DNA of 12,838 bases from Bacteroidales bacterium (GTDB lineage: Bacteria; Bacteroidota; Bacteroidia; Bacteroidales; JAADGE01): NCBI GenBank assembly GCA_026987795.1, contig JALSMF010000320.1:1-12838 (forward strand). Direction: 5' to 3'. The position numbers and the translations under genes were made by a program. How positions within the stretch are numbered: the first letter of the stretch is position 1; each line of letters starts with the position of its first letter. Under the pieces are notes generated by a model that saw only the letters and a program-made list of their open reading frames with translations, did not search any database and was not told the DNA's origin. Positions 6,481 through 12,838 of the stretch are shown piece after piece.

Positions 6481-9006
6481 TTAATATGTCCATTTTTTGG
6501 TATAAGAATTAAAAAAGCTTATTCCGAATTTAAGGGTAATGTCAAAATTTGAAAGCGTGTTGTCGGCGGTTACGGCATAAACTCCGAAGCGAAAAAGGTC
6601 GCCTCTTATGCGGAAAACTTTTTCCAAGCCGGAAAACATTTCAAAATGATAAAACGCTTCGGACGGAATACTCATTGTTCCGGCTCCGGCAGCGACAGAG
6701 AGTTTCAGAAAATTTATACCCGGAATTTTGTTTAAAACAGCACCGTTAAAATGATGTATGTAATTAGCCGTAAAAAACTCGTTATTCGTAAAAAGCGTGG
6801 GCCCAAGCAGTTGAAACGACCTTAAAGGGTCTGAGAAAAAGTATACATCGGAACCTCTGAAATATTTATATTCCAAAACTCTTAAATTTGATTTATCTGT
6901 AAATATACCTGCAGAAACTTGCCAACGAAACGACCCGAAACCGGCAAGTTTGTGTTCGGCTTTTGCACCTGCTTCAATATATGTAAAATTTACCTCACTG
7001 CCGAAAATGTCAGGAATACCTTTTCTGTATGTAAAATTTATTTCAGGATAACCCATTCCTGTAATTATTTTTTTATTTCTGTCAATAATGTATTTTTGAT
7101 TTATCCTGTATTTGAATGTGAGTTTTATTTCACTTTTTATATACCTTTCAAAATCAACGGGTTCATTTAATTCCCCGAAAACATATTCCGACCATTTTGA
7201 AAGTTTTAAGTTATTTATGGAGTTTTGGTCTGAGTATAAAAATGAAAATTCGGCGAAAAGTCCGTTTACGATTTCTATTCTTTGCCTTATTCTTATTGAT
7301 TTTGTATTAACATAATTACTTCTGCTGAAAATTTGCTCCAAGGATGCATAATTATTTATTAATTCGTATGTATTTCCGACATCAATAAAAGTGCGAATAA
7401 ATTTTTTAGGGTAATAAGTTAAACCGATACCCAGTTTTCCTTTCAGGTCGTTATTATTAAAACCGTAGTCAATATTTTCAGTTGTTTCAAGCAGCATTCC
7501 GTTTTTAAATTCTTTGTTAAAATAAAGCGGCAATTTATGCCTGTAACCTCCTATACCGAAAGGAACTATTTGCTCTAAAATACCGCCCGTGCGAAATTCC
7601 GTTCCTTTATAATGATTTTTTCGTCCCCAGCCTGCAAGGGGAGTATACCAATACAGTCTGTTAAAAATTGAGTCTTGCTTGTCAAGAAATTCATTACTTC
7701 TGTAATATTTTTGCAAACTGTCTGTTTTTGAAATATATTTCAGTTCTTCCGGTTTCAGAGCAAAAAGACGATTATTACTCCAAAATACGGAATCTTTTTC
7801 ATATGCATCATTCGCAAAAGTTTTAACTTCATTATTAAATATTTTTTTATCAATTTCCTGATTAACAGCATAATCTTTATATTTTATTTTGGTTTCACCG
7901 AGAATTAAGTTTTTTCTGTGTTTTGCAGTATATACAATATTTATTTTTTCCGGGAGGTAAGTATCATCATTAAAATTTTCGTAATTAATAATAATTCTGA
8001 AATTTTTATAAAGCATCAATGATTTTTCGTTAATAAACAAATCAGCGGCAACTAAAGCCCACGAGACGTCTTCAATATAAATATTTCCGAAAAATAAAGC
8101 ATCGGTTTTATTCAAGGGGGTAACTTTAATTTTGTAAATTTTCTTGCCGTTTTCGTTAAAACTCTCGATATATTCGTATCTATATGTCAATAACGAACCT
8201 GCAGCAATAGGAGATTTAAGCGGTTGATTGCATAACTGCGGAATATATATCAGATTTTTATAGAAGTTAAAAGAGTTTATAATGTTATCTATATCAAATA
8301 GGTAGGGATTTTTTGCCGCATATTGCTTAGGAGCAATATCGTTGTCTTCAATTCCTGCACGCATACTTACTGATCTTCCCGGAGGTTTTTCTTCAGAAAA
8401 ATTATGGTATGCAATAATGTTTTGTTTAAACAAGTTCGGTTTTTTGAAGAAAACATCGGCAACATATTCCGTAAGGTTTAACCTGTCCTTTTTTATAATC
8501 AGCTCATTCGTTTCGTTTTTAGCATTGCCGGCAAACAAAGTATCTTCTGTTTTGTATTCTTTTTCAAAAGAAGTTTTGGCATATATCCTGCATTTGTAAT
8601 TTTCAACCTTATTCAGAAAATACTTTCTGTTTTGCCGAACCATCGACATAATTTTTTTTGCTCTGTCTGTTTTATTTGCAACAATCTCAACCTCACCGAT
8701 AGCCGAAATATTTTTTTTTAATTTTATGTCAATAATTAAATGTTGTTTTTCTCTTATTTCAATAAGTTTCTCAATATCTTCATATCCTAAAAACGAATAA
8801 ACAATCAGATATGTTCCGGGAGGTAATTCTAAAAAATAACGCCCTTCAAAATCTGCTGAAACCCCTGAGGATGAATTTTTTACAAAAACAGAAGCAAAGG
8901 GTAGGGGATTGCCTTCTTCATCACTGATTCTGCCTGAAACAATAGCTGAGAAAGCAATGTTTAAATTTAAAACTGTCAGACCTAAATAAAGTAAAATTTT
9001 AGGCAT
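6481..9006 (-). CDS. CarboxypepD_reg-like / DUF5686 outer-membrane barrel protein
   Basis: Exported protein of 841 residues. The signal peptide covers about 1-20 (LLYLGLTVLNLNIAFSA). A carboxypeptidase-regulatory-like beta-sandwich follows at about 22-96 (VSGRISDEEGNPLPFASVFV, then GVSADFEGRYFLELPPGTYLIVYSFLGY without interruption), the N-terminal module common in Bacteroidota outer-membrane proteins. The remainder fits the DUF5686 family: a periplasmic part with the segment RAKKIMSMVRQNRKYF near 115-130, then from about residue 500 alternating aromatic and polar strands typical of an outer-membrane barrel. The last residues (SYTKKWTY) end in an aromatic, as outer-membrane barrels often do. 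There is no TonB-dependent plug motif and no SusD partner, so it is not a SusC-type importer. It lies 91 bases downstream of citF on the same strand and converges on uvrA with 16 bases between. Family assignment comes from recalled pattern; function is unknown. Confidence 0.82.
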   Translation of the reverse strand: MPKILLYLGLTVLNLNIAFSAIVSGRISDEEGNPLPFASVFVKNSSSGVSADFEGRYFLELPPGTYLIVYSFLGYEDIEKLIEIREKQHLIIDIKLKKNISAIGEVEIVANKTDRAKKIMSMVRQNRKYFLNKVENYKCRIYAKTSFEKEYKTEDTLFAGNAKNETNELIIKKDRLNLTEYVADVFFKKPNLFKQNIIAYHNFSEEKPPGRSVSMRAGIEDNDIAPKQYAAKNPYLFDIDNIINSFNFYKNLIYIPQLCNQPLKSPIAAGSLLTYRYEYIESFNENGKKIYKIKVTPLNKTDALFFGNIYIEDVSWALVAADLFINEKSLMLYKNFRIIINYENFNDDTYLPEKINIVYTAKHRKNLILGETKIKYKDYAVNQEIDKKIFNNEVKTFANDAYEKDSVFWSNNRLFALKPEELKYISKTDSLQKYYRSNEFLDKQDSIFNRLYWYTPLAGWGRKNHYKGTEFRTGGILEQIVPFGIGGYRHKLPLYFNKEFKNGMLLETTENIDYGFNNNDLKGKLGIGLTYYPKKFIRTFIDVGNTYELINNYASLEQIFSRSNYVNTKSIRIRQRIEIVNGLFAEFSFLYSDQNSINNLKLSKWSEYVFGELNEPVDFERYIKSEIKLTFKYRINQKYIIDRNKKIITGMGYPEINFTYRKGIPDIFGSEVNFTYIEAGAKAEHKLAGFGSFRWQVSAGIFTDKSNLRVLEYKYFRGSDVYFFSDPLRSFQLLGPTLFTNNEFFTANYIHHFNGAVLNKIPGINFLKLSVAAGAGTMSIPSEAFYHFEMFSGLEKVFRIRGDLFRFGVYAVTADNTLSNFDITLKFGISFFNSYTKKWTY

Positions 9007-9075
9007 TTTATATGGTTTTATTTCCGCTTATCAGATGCTCACATATATTAGTTTTGTTATATTTTATTTACTCTT

Positions 9076-9098
9076 AATTTTATGAAACAGATAAAATT
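9076..9098 (-). repeat. AT-only inverted repeat at the citF stop codon
   Basis: AATTTTAT (9076-9083) and ATAAAATT (9091-9098) are perfect reverse complements around a 7-base spacer, and the last base is part of the citF stop codon. The stem contains only A-T pairs and no T-run follows on the minus strand, so it is a poor terminator candidate. It may be chance in AT-rich DNA. Confidence 0.3.
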
Positions 9099-10648
9099 TA
9101 TTTCAATTTCCTTACAACATCAATTACGGTTCCGTCAACCCATTTTATTGCAGCGATAATTTCATCGGTGAACTCAGGCTTTTGAGGTTTTCCGCATATT
9201 TTTTCGGCTTCGTCTTTTAATTCTTCTATGGTTTTTATCGGTAAGCCGGAATTTTTACTTGCTTCAATTAAATCTTCACGCAGAGGGTTAATTGCAATAC
9301 CTCTTTCGGTAACAATTACATCAATTAATTCTCCGGGACCGACAAGAGTAGTAACTTCGTCAACGATAACGGGTATTCGATTACGGAAAAGAGGCAAGGG
9401 GAGTATTACCGTTTTGCTGAACAAACAGTTTTGCCAACCGCCTATTCCGTGCATTAATAAACCGTCGGAATGTGTAACTACATTGCCGTTAAAGTTTACG
9501 TCAACTTCGGTAGCACCGAGAATAACAACATCTACCATGCCGGCAAAATTTCCCTTGTTGTGGTAATTGTAGCTGGTAAACGGACTTGTCCATGTATGAT
9601 TAGGGTTTTCTCTCATTGAGCGAACGCCTTCGAGGTCAAAAGTTTGGCCGTCAAGAATATACTCAATCAAACCTTCTTCAAGCATTTCGACAAGATATTT
9701 ATTGCTTCCGCCTCTGGCAAAACGAGCTATTATTCCCTTATCCCGCATTATATCACCAAAGTATTTGCTTACGGCAAGAGAAGTTCCGCCTGCACCTGTC
9801 TGAAAAGAAAAACCGTCTTTTATAATCCCTGCAGTTTCGCAAAATTTTGCCGTCATCTCGGCAAGCAACAATCTGTCGGGGCTTTTTGTAATTTGCGTAG
9901 TTCCGGAAACTATTTTATCCGGGTCGCCTGCTTTCTCAACTTTTACTACGTAATCAACATTATTTCCTTGTATTTGCCATGGTACGCAGGGGAATGGAAT
10001 TAAATTATCTGTTACAACAATAACCTTATCGGCATATTGCGAATCGGCAAGGGCAAAACCAAGCAGTCCGCTTGCCGACGGTCCGTTAAGTCCGTTTGCG
10101 TTCCCAAACGGGTCTGCTGTTCCGGCAGCTATAATTGCTATGTCTATTTTTACCTCACCATCCTGCACGGCTTGATATCTGCCGCCGTGTGAACGCAGTA
10201 TTGCAGTTCCTTTCATTCTGCCTTCAGAAGTAAATCGTCCTAAAGGTCCGTTCATACTGCCTTCAATATGGTGAATTGTTCCGTCTTCAAGATACGGTAT
10301 AAGATGCTCGTGGCAAGGAAAAGATGCTGAAGGAAACCATCGTAAATTTTTAACACCCAGCTCTTTGGCAATATCAAACACTTGATTCATTACTAAGTCG
10401 CCGTTTCTGAAATGATGATGAGACGAAATGGTCATTCCGTCTTTTAGGCCGGCTTTTATCAATGCTTCTTTAAGGTTTGCAACTTGTTTATTTCCGTCAA
10501 GAGGATAGTCAGCATTAGTAGGTATTTTCGGAGCATGTTTTCTGTGTTCGGGCCTGTATTTTCCTACACCTTTATACGGAATATGCTTTTCTCCGTTAAT
10601 TTCTGTCGGAACCAATCTTCCTGCTGCATTTTTAATGAGTTTTGACAT
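9098..10648 (-). CDS. citF: Citrate lyase alpha chain (citrate:acyl-carrier CoA-transferase type)
   Basis: The alpha chain of citrate lyase exchanges the acetyl group on the CitD acyl carrier for citrate, giving citryl-ACP, which CitE cleaves to oxaloacetate and acetyl-ACP. The 516-residue length fits the family (about 510). Family-typical segments include KDGMTISSHHHFRNGDLVMN (69-88), RSHGGR near 152-157, FGNANG (181-186), the stretch SFQTGAGGTSLAVSKYF, NPNH, VILGATEVD, and the end KWVDGTVIDVVRKLK. All align with my recollection of E. coli CitF. The N-terminus differs, with a Lys/Arg/His-rich stretch near 21-41. The ATG start lies 18 bases after the PAP2 stop codon, suggesting cotranscription. 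No citC, citD, citE, citX or citG flanks it; partners must be elsewhere or it acts differently. It contains no signal peptide, so it is cytoplasmic. Family confidence is high; substrate is less sure. Confidence 0.92.
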   Translation of the reverse strand: MSKLIKNAAGRLVPTEINGEKHIPYKGVGKYRPEHRKHAPKIPTNADYPLDGNKQVANLKEALIKAGLKDGMTISSHHHFRNGDLVMNQVFDIAKELGVKNLRWFPSASFPCHEHLIPYLEDGTIHHIEGSMNGPLGRFTSEGRMKGTAILRSHGGRYQAVQDGEVKIDIAIIAAGTADPFGNANGLNGPSASGLLGFALADSQYADKVIVVTDNLIPFPCVPWQIQGNNVDYVVKVEKAGDPDKIVSGTTQITKSPDRLLLAEMTAKFCETAGIIKDGFSFQTGAGGTSLAVSKYFGDIMRDKGIIARFARGGSNKYLVEMLEEGLIEYILDGQTFDLEGVRSMRENPNHTWTSPFTSYNYHNKGNFAGMVDVVILGATEVDVNFNGNVVTHSDGLLMHGIGGWQNCLFSKTVILPLPLFRNRIPVIVDEVTTLVGPGELIDVIVTERGIAINPLREDLIEASKNSGLPIKTIEELKDEAEKICGKPQKPEFTDEIIAAIKWVDGTVIDVVRKLK

Positions 10649-10666
10649 ATCAAATAATATTAGTTT

Positions 10667-11329
10667 TTATGAAGTATATTTTTGTTGCTTTTTTAATAAT
10701 GAACTATCTGATTTTATGTTTTTTGAAATAAAAGACACAGTAATTAATACGATAACGAAGCCTGTCAGTGAACCTGCAACAGTATCTCCCACAAAATGCC
10801 AAGACAAATATACCCTTGAGTATCCTACCAAAAAAGCCGATATAAAAAAAATAAATTTGAGATATTTATTTTTTACGAATATTGCCGATAAAAAGAAAAT
10901 AACAAAAGCTGCGGCTGTATGCCCGGAAGGAAAAGAGAAGAAATTTGCCGGTTCTGTTCCTTCAATCAAATGTAATTTATAATTTCCTTCATATTCAGTC
11001 TTAAAATACATAACAGGGCGGTAATTTCCGAAATACACATAATGTTTTAATATTTGGATAACCAAACCGGTTAAAATCAGAGAAACGGCGGAAATTAAAG
11101 CTTTTCTGTAACTTATAAAAAGCAATAAAACAACAAAAACTGCAGAAAATATACCGTCGCCGAGATATGTCCAATATTTGAAAAAAATATCAAAGAAATT
11201 ATTATGAAATGAATTAATAAAAATATGTATTTCAACTTTGTCAAAATACAATAAAACTGCAGATACTATCAATAATACTGATATATAAGGAATTATAAAC
11301 GCTTTATTATCTTTGAACAGTTGTTTCAT
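10667..11329 (-). CDS. PAP2-family membrane phosphatase
   Basis: Integral membrane phosphatase of 220 residues of the type-2 phosphatidic acid phosphatase superfamily. Such enzymes remove phosphate from lipid phosphates such as phosphatidylglycerol phosphate, phosphatidate or undecaprenyl pyrophosphate. All three catalytic motifs are visible: K95-x8-R104-P105 (spacing longer than the classical K-x6-RP), PSGH (134-137) and S171-R172-x5-H178-x3-D182. About six hydrophobic helices surround them, and the active site should face the periplasm. The tail is Lys/Ser rich. The substrate cannot be told from sequence: PgpB-like, UppP-like (BacA-independent) or lipid A phosphatase are all possible. It diverges from the patatin gene across 88 bases and precedes citF by 18 bases on the same strand. 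Confidence 0.93.
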   Translation of the reverse strand: MKQLFKDNKAFIIPYISVLLIVSAVLLYFDKVEIHIFINSFHNNFFDIFFKYWTYLGDGIFSAVFVVLLLFISYRKALISAVSLILTGLVIQILKHYVYFGNYRPVMYFKTEYEGNYKLHLIEGTEPANFFSFPSGHTAAAFVIFFLSAIFVKNKYLKFIFFISAFLVGYSRVYLSWHFVGDTVAGSLTGFVIVLITVSFISKNIKSDSSLLKKQQKYTS

Positions 11330-11340
11330 AATTTATCATA

Positions 11341-11348
11341 CAAAAATA
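11341..11348 (-). promoter_or_regulatory. Candidate -7 element for the PAP2-citF unit
   Basis: On the minus strand this reads TATTTTTG, an exact fit to TAnnTTTG. It lies 11 bases before the PAP2 start ATG, so the leader would be only about five bases. No TTTG is evident at the -33 distance. A plausible but weak promoter call. Confidence 0.33.
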
Positions 11349-11417
11349 ATTATTTGGCTTTAAAACATATATTAAAACTAATTTTATTTATATTTTTATG
11401 CAAAATTTAAGTGCTAT

Positions 11418-12305
11418 ATGAAAAACAAACCGGTATCTTTAGTTTTATCAAGCGGAGGAGCAAGAGGGATTGCTCATATAGGCGTTATAGAAGAATTGGA
11501 ATCGCAGGGTTTTGAGATTAAATCGATTGCGGGAAGCTCTATGGGGGCTGTTGTGGCGGGAGTTTACGCAATGGGATGTTTGGGAGATTACAAAAAATGG
11601 CTTTTATCTCTGAAAAAGACAGATGTTCTTAATTTAATGGATTTTACATTTAGTAAAAGCGGTTTAATAAAAGGTGAAAAAGTTTTTAAAACAATGCAGG
11701 AGTTTATTCCGGATAAAAATATAGAAAATTTGGATATTCCGTTTGCGGCAATTGCTACCGACATTATTAACGAAAAAGAAATTATATTTGAAAGCGGCAG
11801 TGTTTATGATGCAATGCGGGCATCAACAGCTATACCTACGGTTTTCACCCCGGTTAAAAATGAAAATACAATTCTTGTTGACGGCGGTGTGTTAAACCCT
11901 TTACCCTTAAACAGAGTGAAAAGAACTCCGGGAGACATACTTGTGGCGGTTGATGTTTATGCAGACATTCCTTTTACTGAAGAGAAAGAAGATACAAAAA
12001 AACAAAAATCTTCAAATAAGCTAAAAAAACTTAATAATCAGTTGAATATTTCCGCTAAACTTAAAATTATAGATTCTCATAAAAAAGACAAGCGAAAATT
12101 AGGGTATCTTAAACTCATTGATTATGCTACGCGCGCTATGATATTTAAATTATCGGAAATGTCCGTTCAACTGTACAAACCTGATATCCTGATTCAAATA
12201 TCAAGACGCTCAGGCAGTACTTTTGACTTTTATAAAGCTGAAGAATTAATTGAAATCGGCAGAAAAGCAGCAAGAGAAAGTATAGAGAAACATATTAAAC
12301 ATTAG
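11418..12305 (+). CDS. Patatin-like phospholipase / lipid acyl hydrolase (RssA-like)
   Basis: Hydrolase of 295 residues of the patatin family, which cleaves acyl esters of lipids using a Ser-Asp dyad. The oxyanion-hole loop SSGGARG is at 11-17, the nucleophile elbow GSSMG at 39-43 (catalytic S41), and the partner Asp in DGG at 155-157. The family core ends near residue 190. A charged, Lys-rich insertion or linker follows (about 188-230), then a helical tail to the end. There is no signal peptide and no POTRA or barrel domain, so it is cytoplasmic or peripherally membrane-bound, unlike secreted PlpD-type patatins. The ATG at 11418 directly precedes the conserved VSLVLSSGGARG start; another ATG at 11398 is out of frame. 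TATTTTTA at 11391-11398 could be an imperfect -7 element. It converges on the peptidase gene with 10 bases between. Physiological substrate unknown. Confidence 0.93.
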   Translation: MKNKPVSLVLSSGGARGIAHIGVIEELESQGFEIKSIAGSSMGAVVAGVYAMGCLGDYKKWLLSLKKTDVLNLMDFTFSKSGLIKGEKVFKTMQEFIPDKNIENLDIPFAAIATDIINEKEIIFESGSVYDAMRASTAIPTVFTPVKNENTILVDGGVLNPLPLNRVKRTPGDILVAVDVYADIPFTEEKEDTKKQKSSNKLKKLNNQLNISAKLKIIDSHKKDKRKLGYLKLIDYATRAMIFKLSEMSVQLYKPDILIQISRRSGSTFDFYKAEELIEIGRKAARESIEKHIKH

Positions 12306-12315
12306 TATATTCAAA

Positions 12316-12838
12316 TTATTTATTCTTCATGCTCAAATACTTGTCAGCTTTATCAAAATCAGGTAAGCCGTAACCGTATTTGTCATCAGGATTTTTATAT
12401 TTGTCTGCAGATTTAATAACCGCATCAATAATTTCCATATTACTGCATTCCGGATGTGCCTGCCACAGACAAGCAACGGCACCGGCAATTACGGGAGCGG
12501 AAAATGATGTTCCGAATGAAAAAGTAACACCTCTTTTCGGCAGTAATACCCAAACAAAAGCACCTTGTGCCACAACTTCAGGCTTTACTCTGCCGTCTGC
12601 CGTCGGACCTAAGGAGCTGAAATTTGCAATTATTCCTTCGCCCGAAACAGCACCTACCGTTAAGCAGGAATCGGCATCTGCCGGCGATGTAATATATTTC
12701 CACGGCTCATCTCCTTCATTGCCTGCACTTGTTACACATAAAATACCTTTAGATGAAGCAATGTCAGAAGCAATTGTTGCAGGGGCAATATCTCCGTTCA
12801 TATCATTGTATGTGAAACTTACCAGGGTATCATCAAAA
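12316..12838 (-). CDS. Subtilisin-family (S8) serine peptidase, C-terminal part, cut by window edge
   Basis: Only the last 173 residues are visible; the open frame continues past the right edge, and the internal Met at 12799-12801 is not the true start. The visible part holds the oxyanion Asn in SAGNEG and the nucleophile Ser in GTSFSAP (Ser codon 12505-12507), followed by the family-typical AGAVACLWQAHPECSNMEII. The catalytic Asp and His lie outside the window. The repeated spacing ADADSCLTVGAV and FSSLGPTADGRVKPEV matches Bacteroidota S8 peptidases as I remember them. The chain stops about 17 residues after the YGYGLPDF motif that closes the peptidase domain, so there is no room for a C-terminal type IX secretion sorting domain of the kind often attached to these enzymes. 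It is probably exported by a signal peptide upstream, but that is not visible. Confidence 0.9.
   Translation of the reverse strand, partial: FDDTLVSFTYNDMNGDIAPATIASDIASSKGILCVTSAGNEGDEPWKYITSPADADSCLTVGAVSGEGIIANFSSLGPTADGRVKPEVVAQGAFVWVLLPKRGVTFSFGTSFSAPVIAGAVACLWQAHPECSNMEIIDAVIKSADKYKNPDDKYGYGLPDFDKADKYLSMKNK

Noticed and set aside
6440..6500. Possible bidirectional terminator between uvrA and the DUF5686 gene
   Set aside because: The gap is AT-rich with TTTAAA-type repeats but has no stem containing G-C pairs and no clear T-run.
9228..10003. Plus-strand open frames of 112, 69 and 119 codons inside citF
   Set aside because: They are antisense shadows of a strongly conserved gene, overlap each other, and lack any recognisable domain or start signal.
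10635..10982. Plus-strand open frame of 115 codons across the PAP2-citF junction
   Set aside because: It is antisense to the PAP2 catalytic motifs, and its sequence shows no domain of its own.

Overview
This 12.8 kb AT-rich window reads as chromosomal DNA of a Bacteroidota bacterium, probably in or near Bacteroidales. The evidence is protein types largely typical of that phylum (a LysM plus PBP1 envelope protein, a CarboxypepD_reg/DUF5686 outer-membrane protein, and a UvrA without the first zinc module), almost no Shine-Dalgarno sequences, and several matches to the Bacteroidota -7 promoter element TAnnTTTG. There are eight complete genes and one gene cut by the right edge. Coding density is high, and no stretch over 300 bases lacks a gene. 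I see no tRNA, rRNA, insertion sequence, CRISPR array, prophage or attachment site.

Left third (1-3430, all minus strand): an ECF-type sigma-70 factor, then a clear rho-independent terminator, then an unrecognised six-helix membrane protein, then a secreted protein with three LysM repeats joined to a periplasmic-binding-protein-like domain. The 187-base gap at 3428-3614 is the divergent control region between the sigma factor and uvrA.

Middle (3615-9006): uvrA (plus strand) is the damage-recognition ATPase of nucleotide excision repair. It runs convergently into a large CarboxypepD_reg/DUF5686 outer-membrane barrel protein (minus strand), with 16 bases between the stop codons.

Right third (9098-12838): a citrate lyase alpha chain (citF) lies 18 bases downstream of a PAP2 phosphatase on the minus strand, so the two may be cotranscribed. 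None of the usual citrate lyase partners (citC, citD, citE, citX, citG) is present. Divergent from these is a patatin-like cytoplasmic lipid hydrolase (plus strand). It converges on the C-terminal part of a subtilisin-family (S8) serine peptidase that runs off the right edge.

Functionally this looks like ordinary core genome: DNA repair, a regulator, envelope proteins and lipid enzymes, plus one metabolic gene outside its usual operon. The most interesting points are the orphan citF paired with a PAP2 gene, the LysM-PBP1 fusion, the uncharacterised six-helix membrane protein and the UvrA without its first zinc-binding module. I did not find a convincing new multi-gene system.
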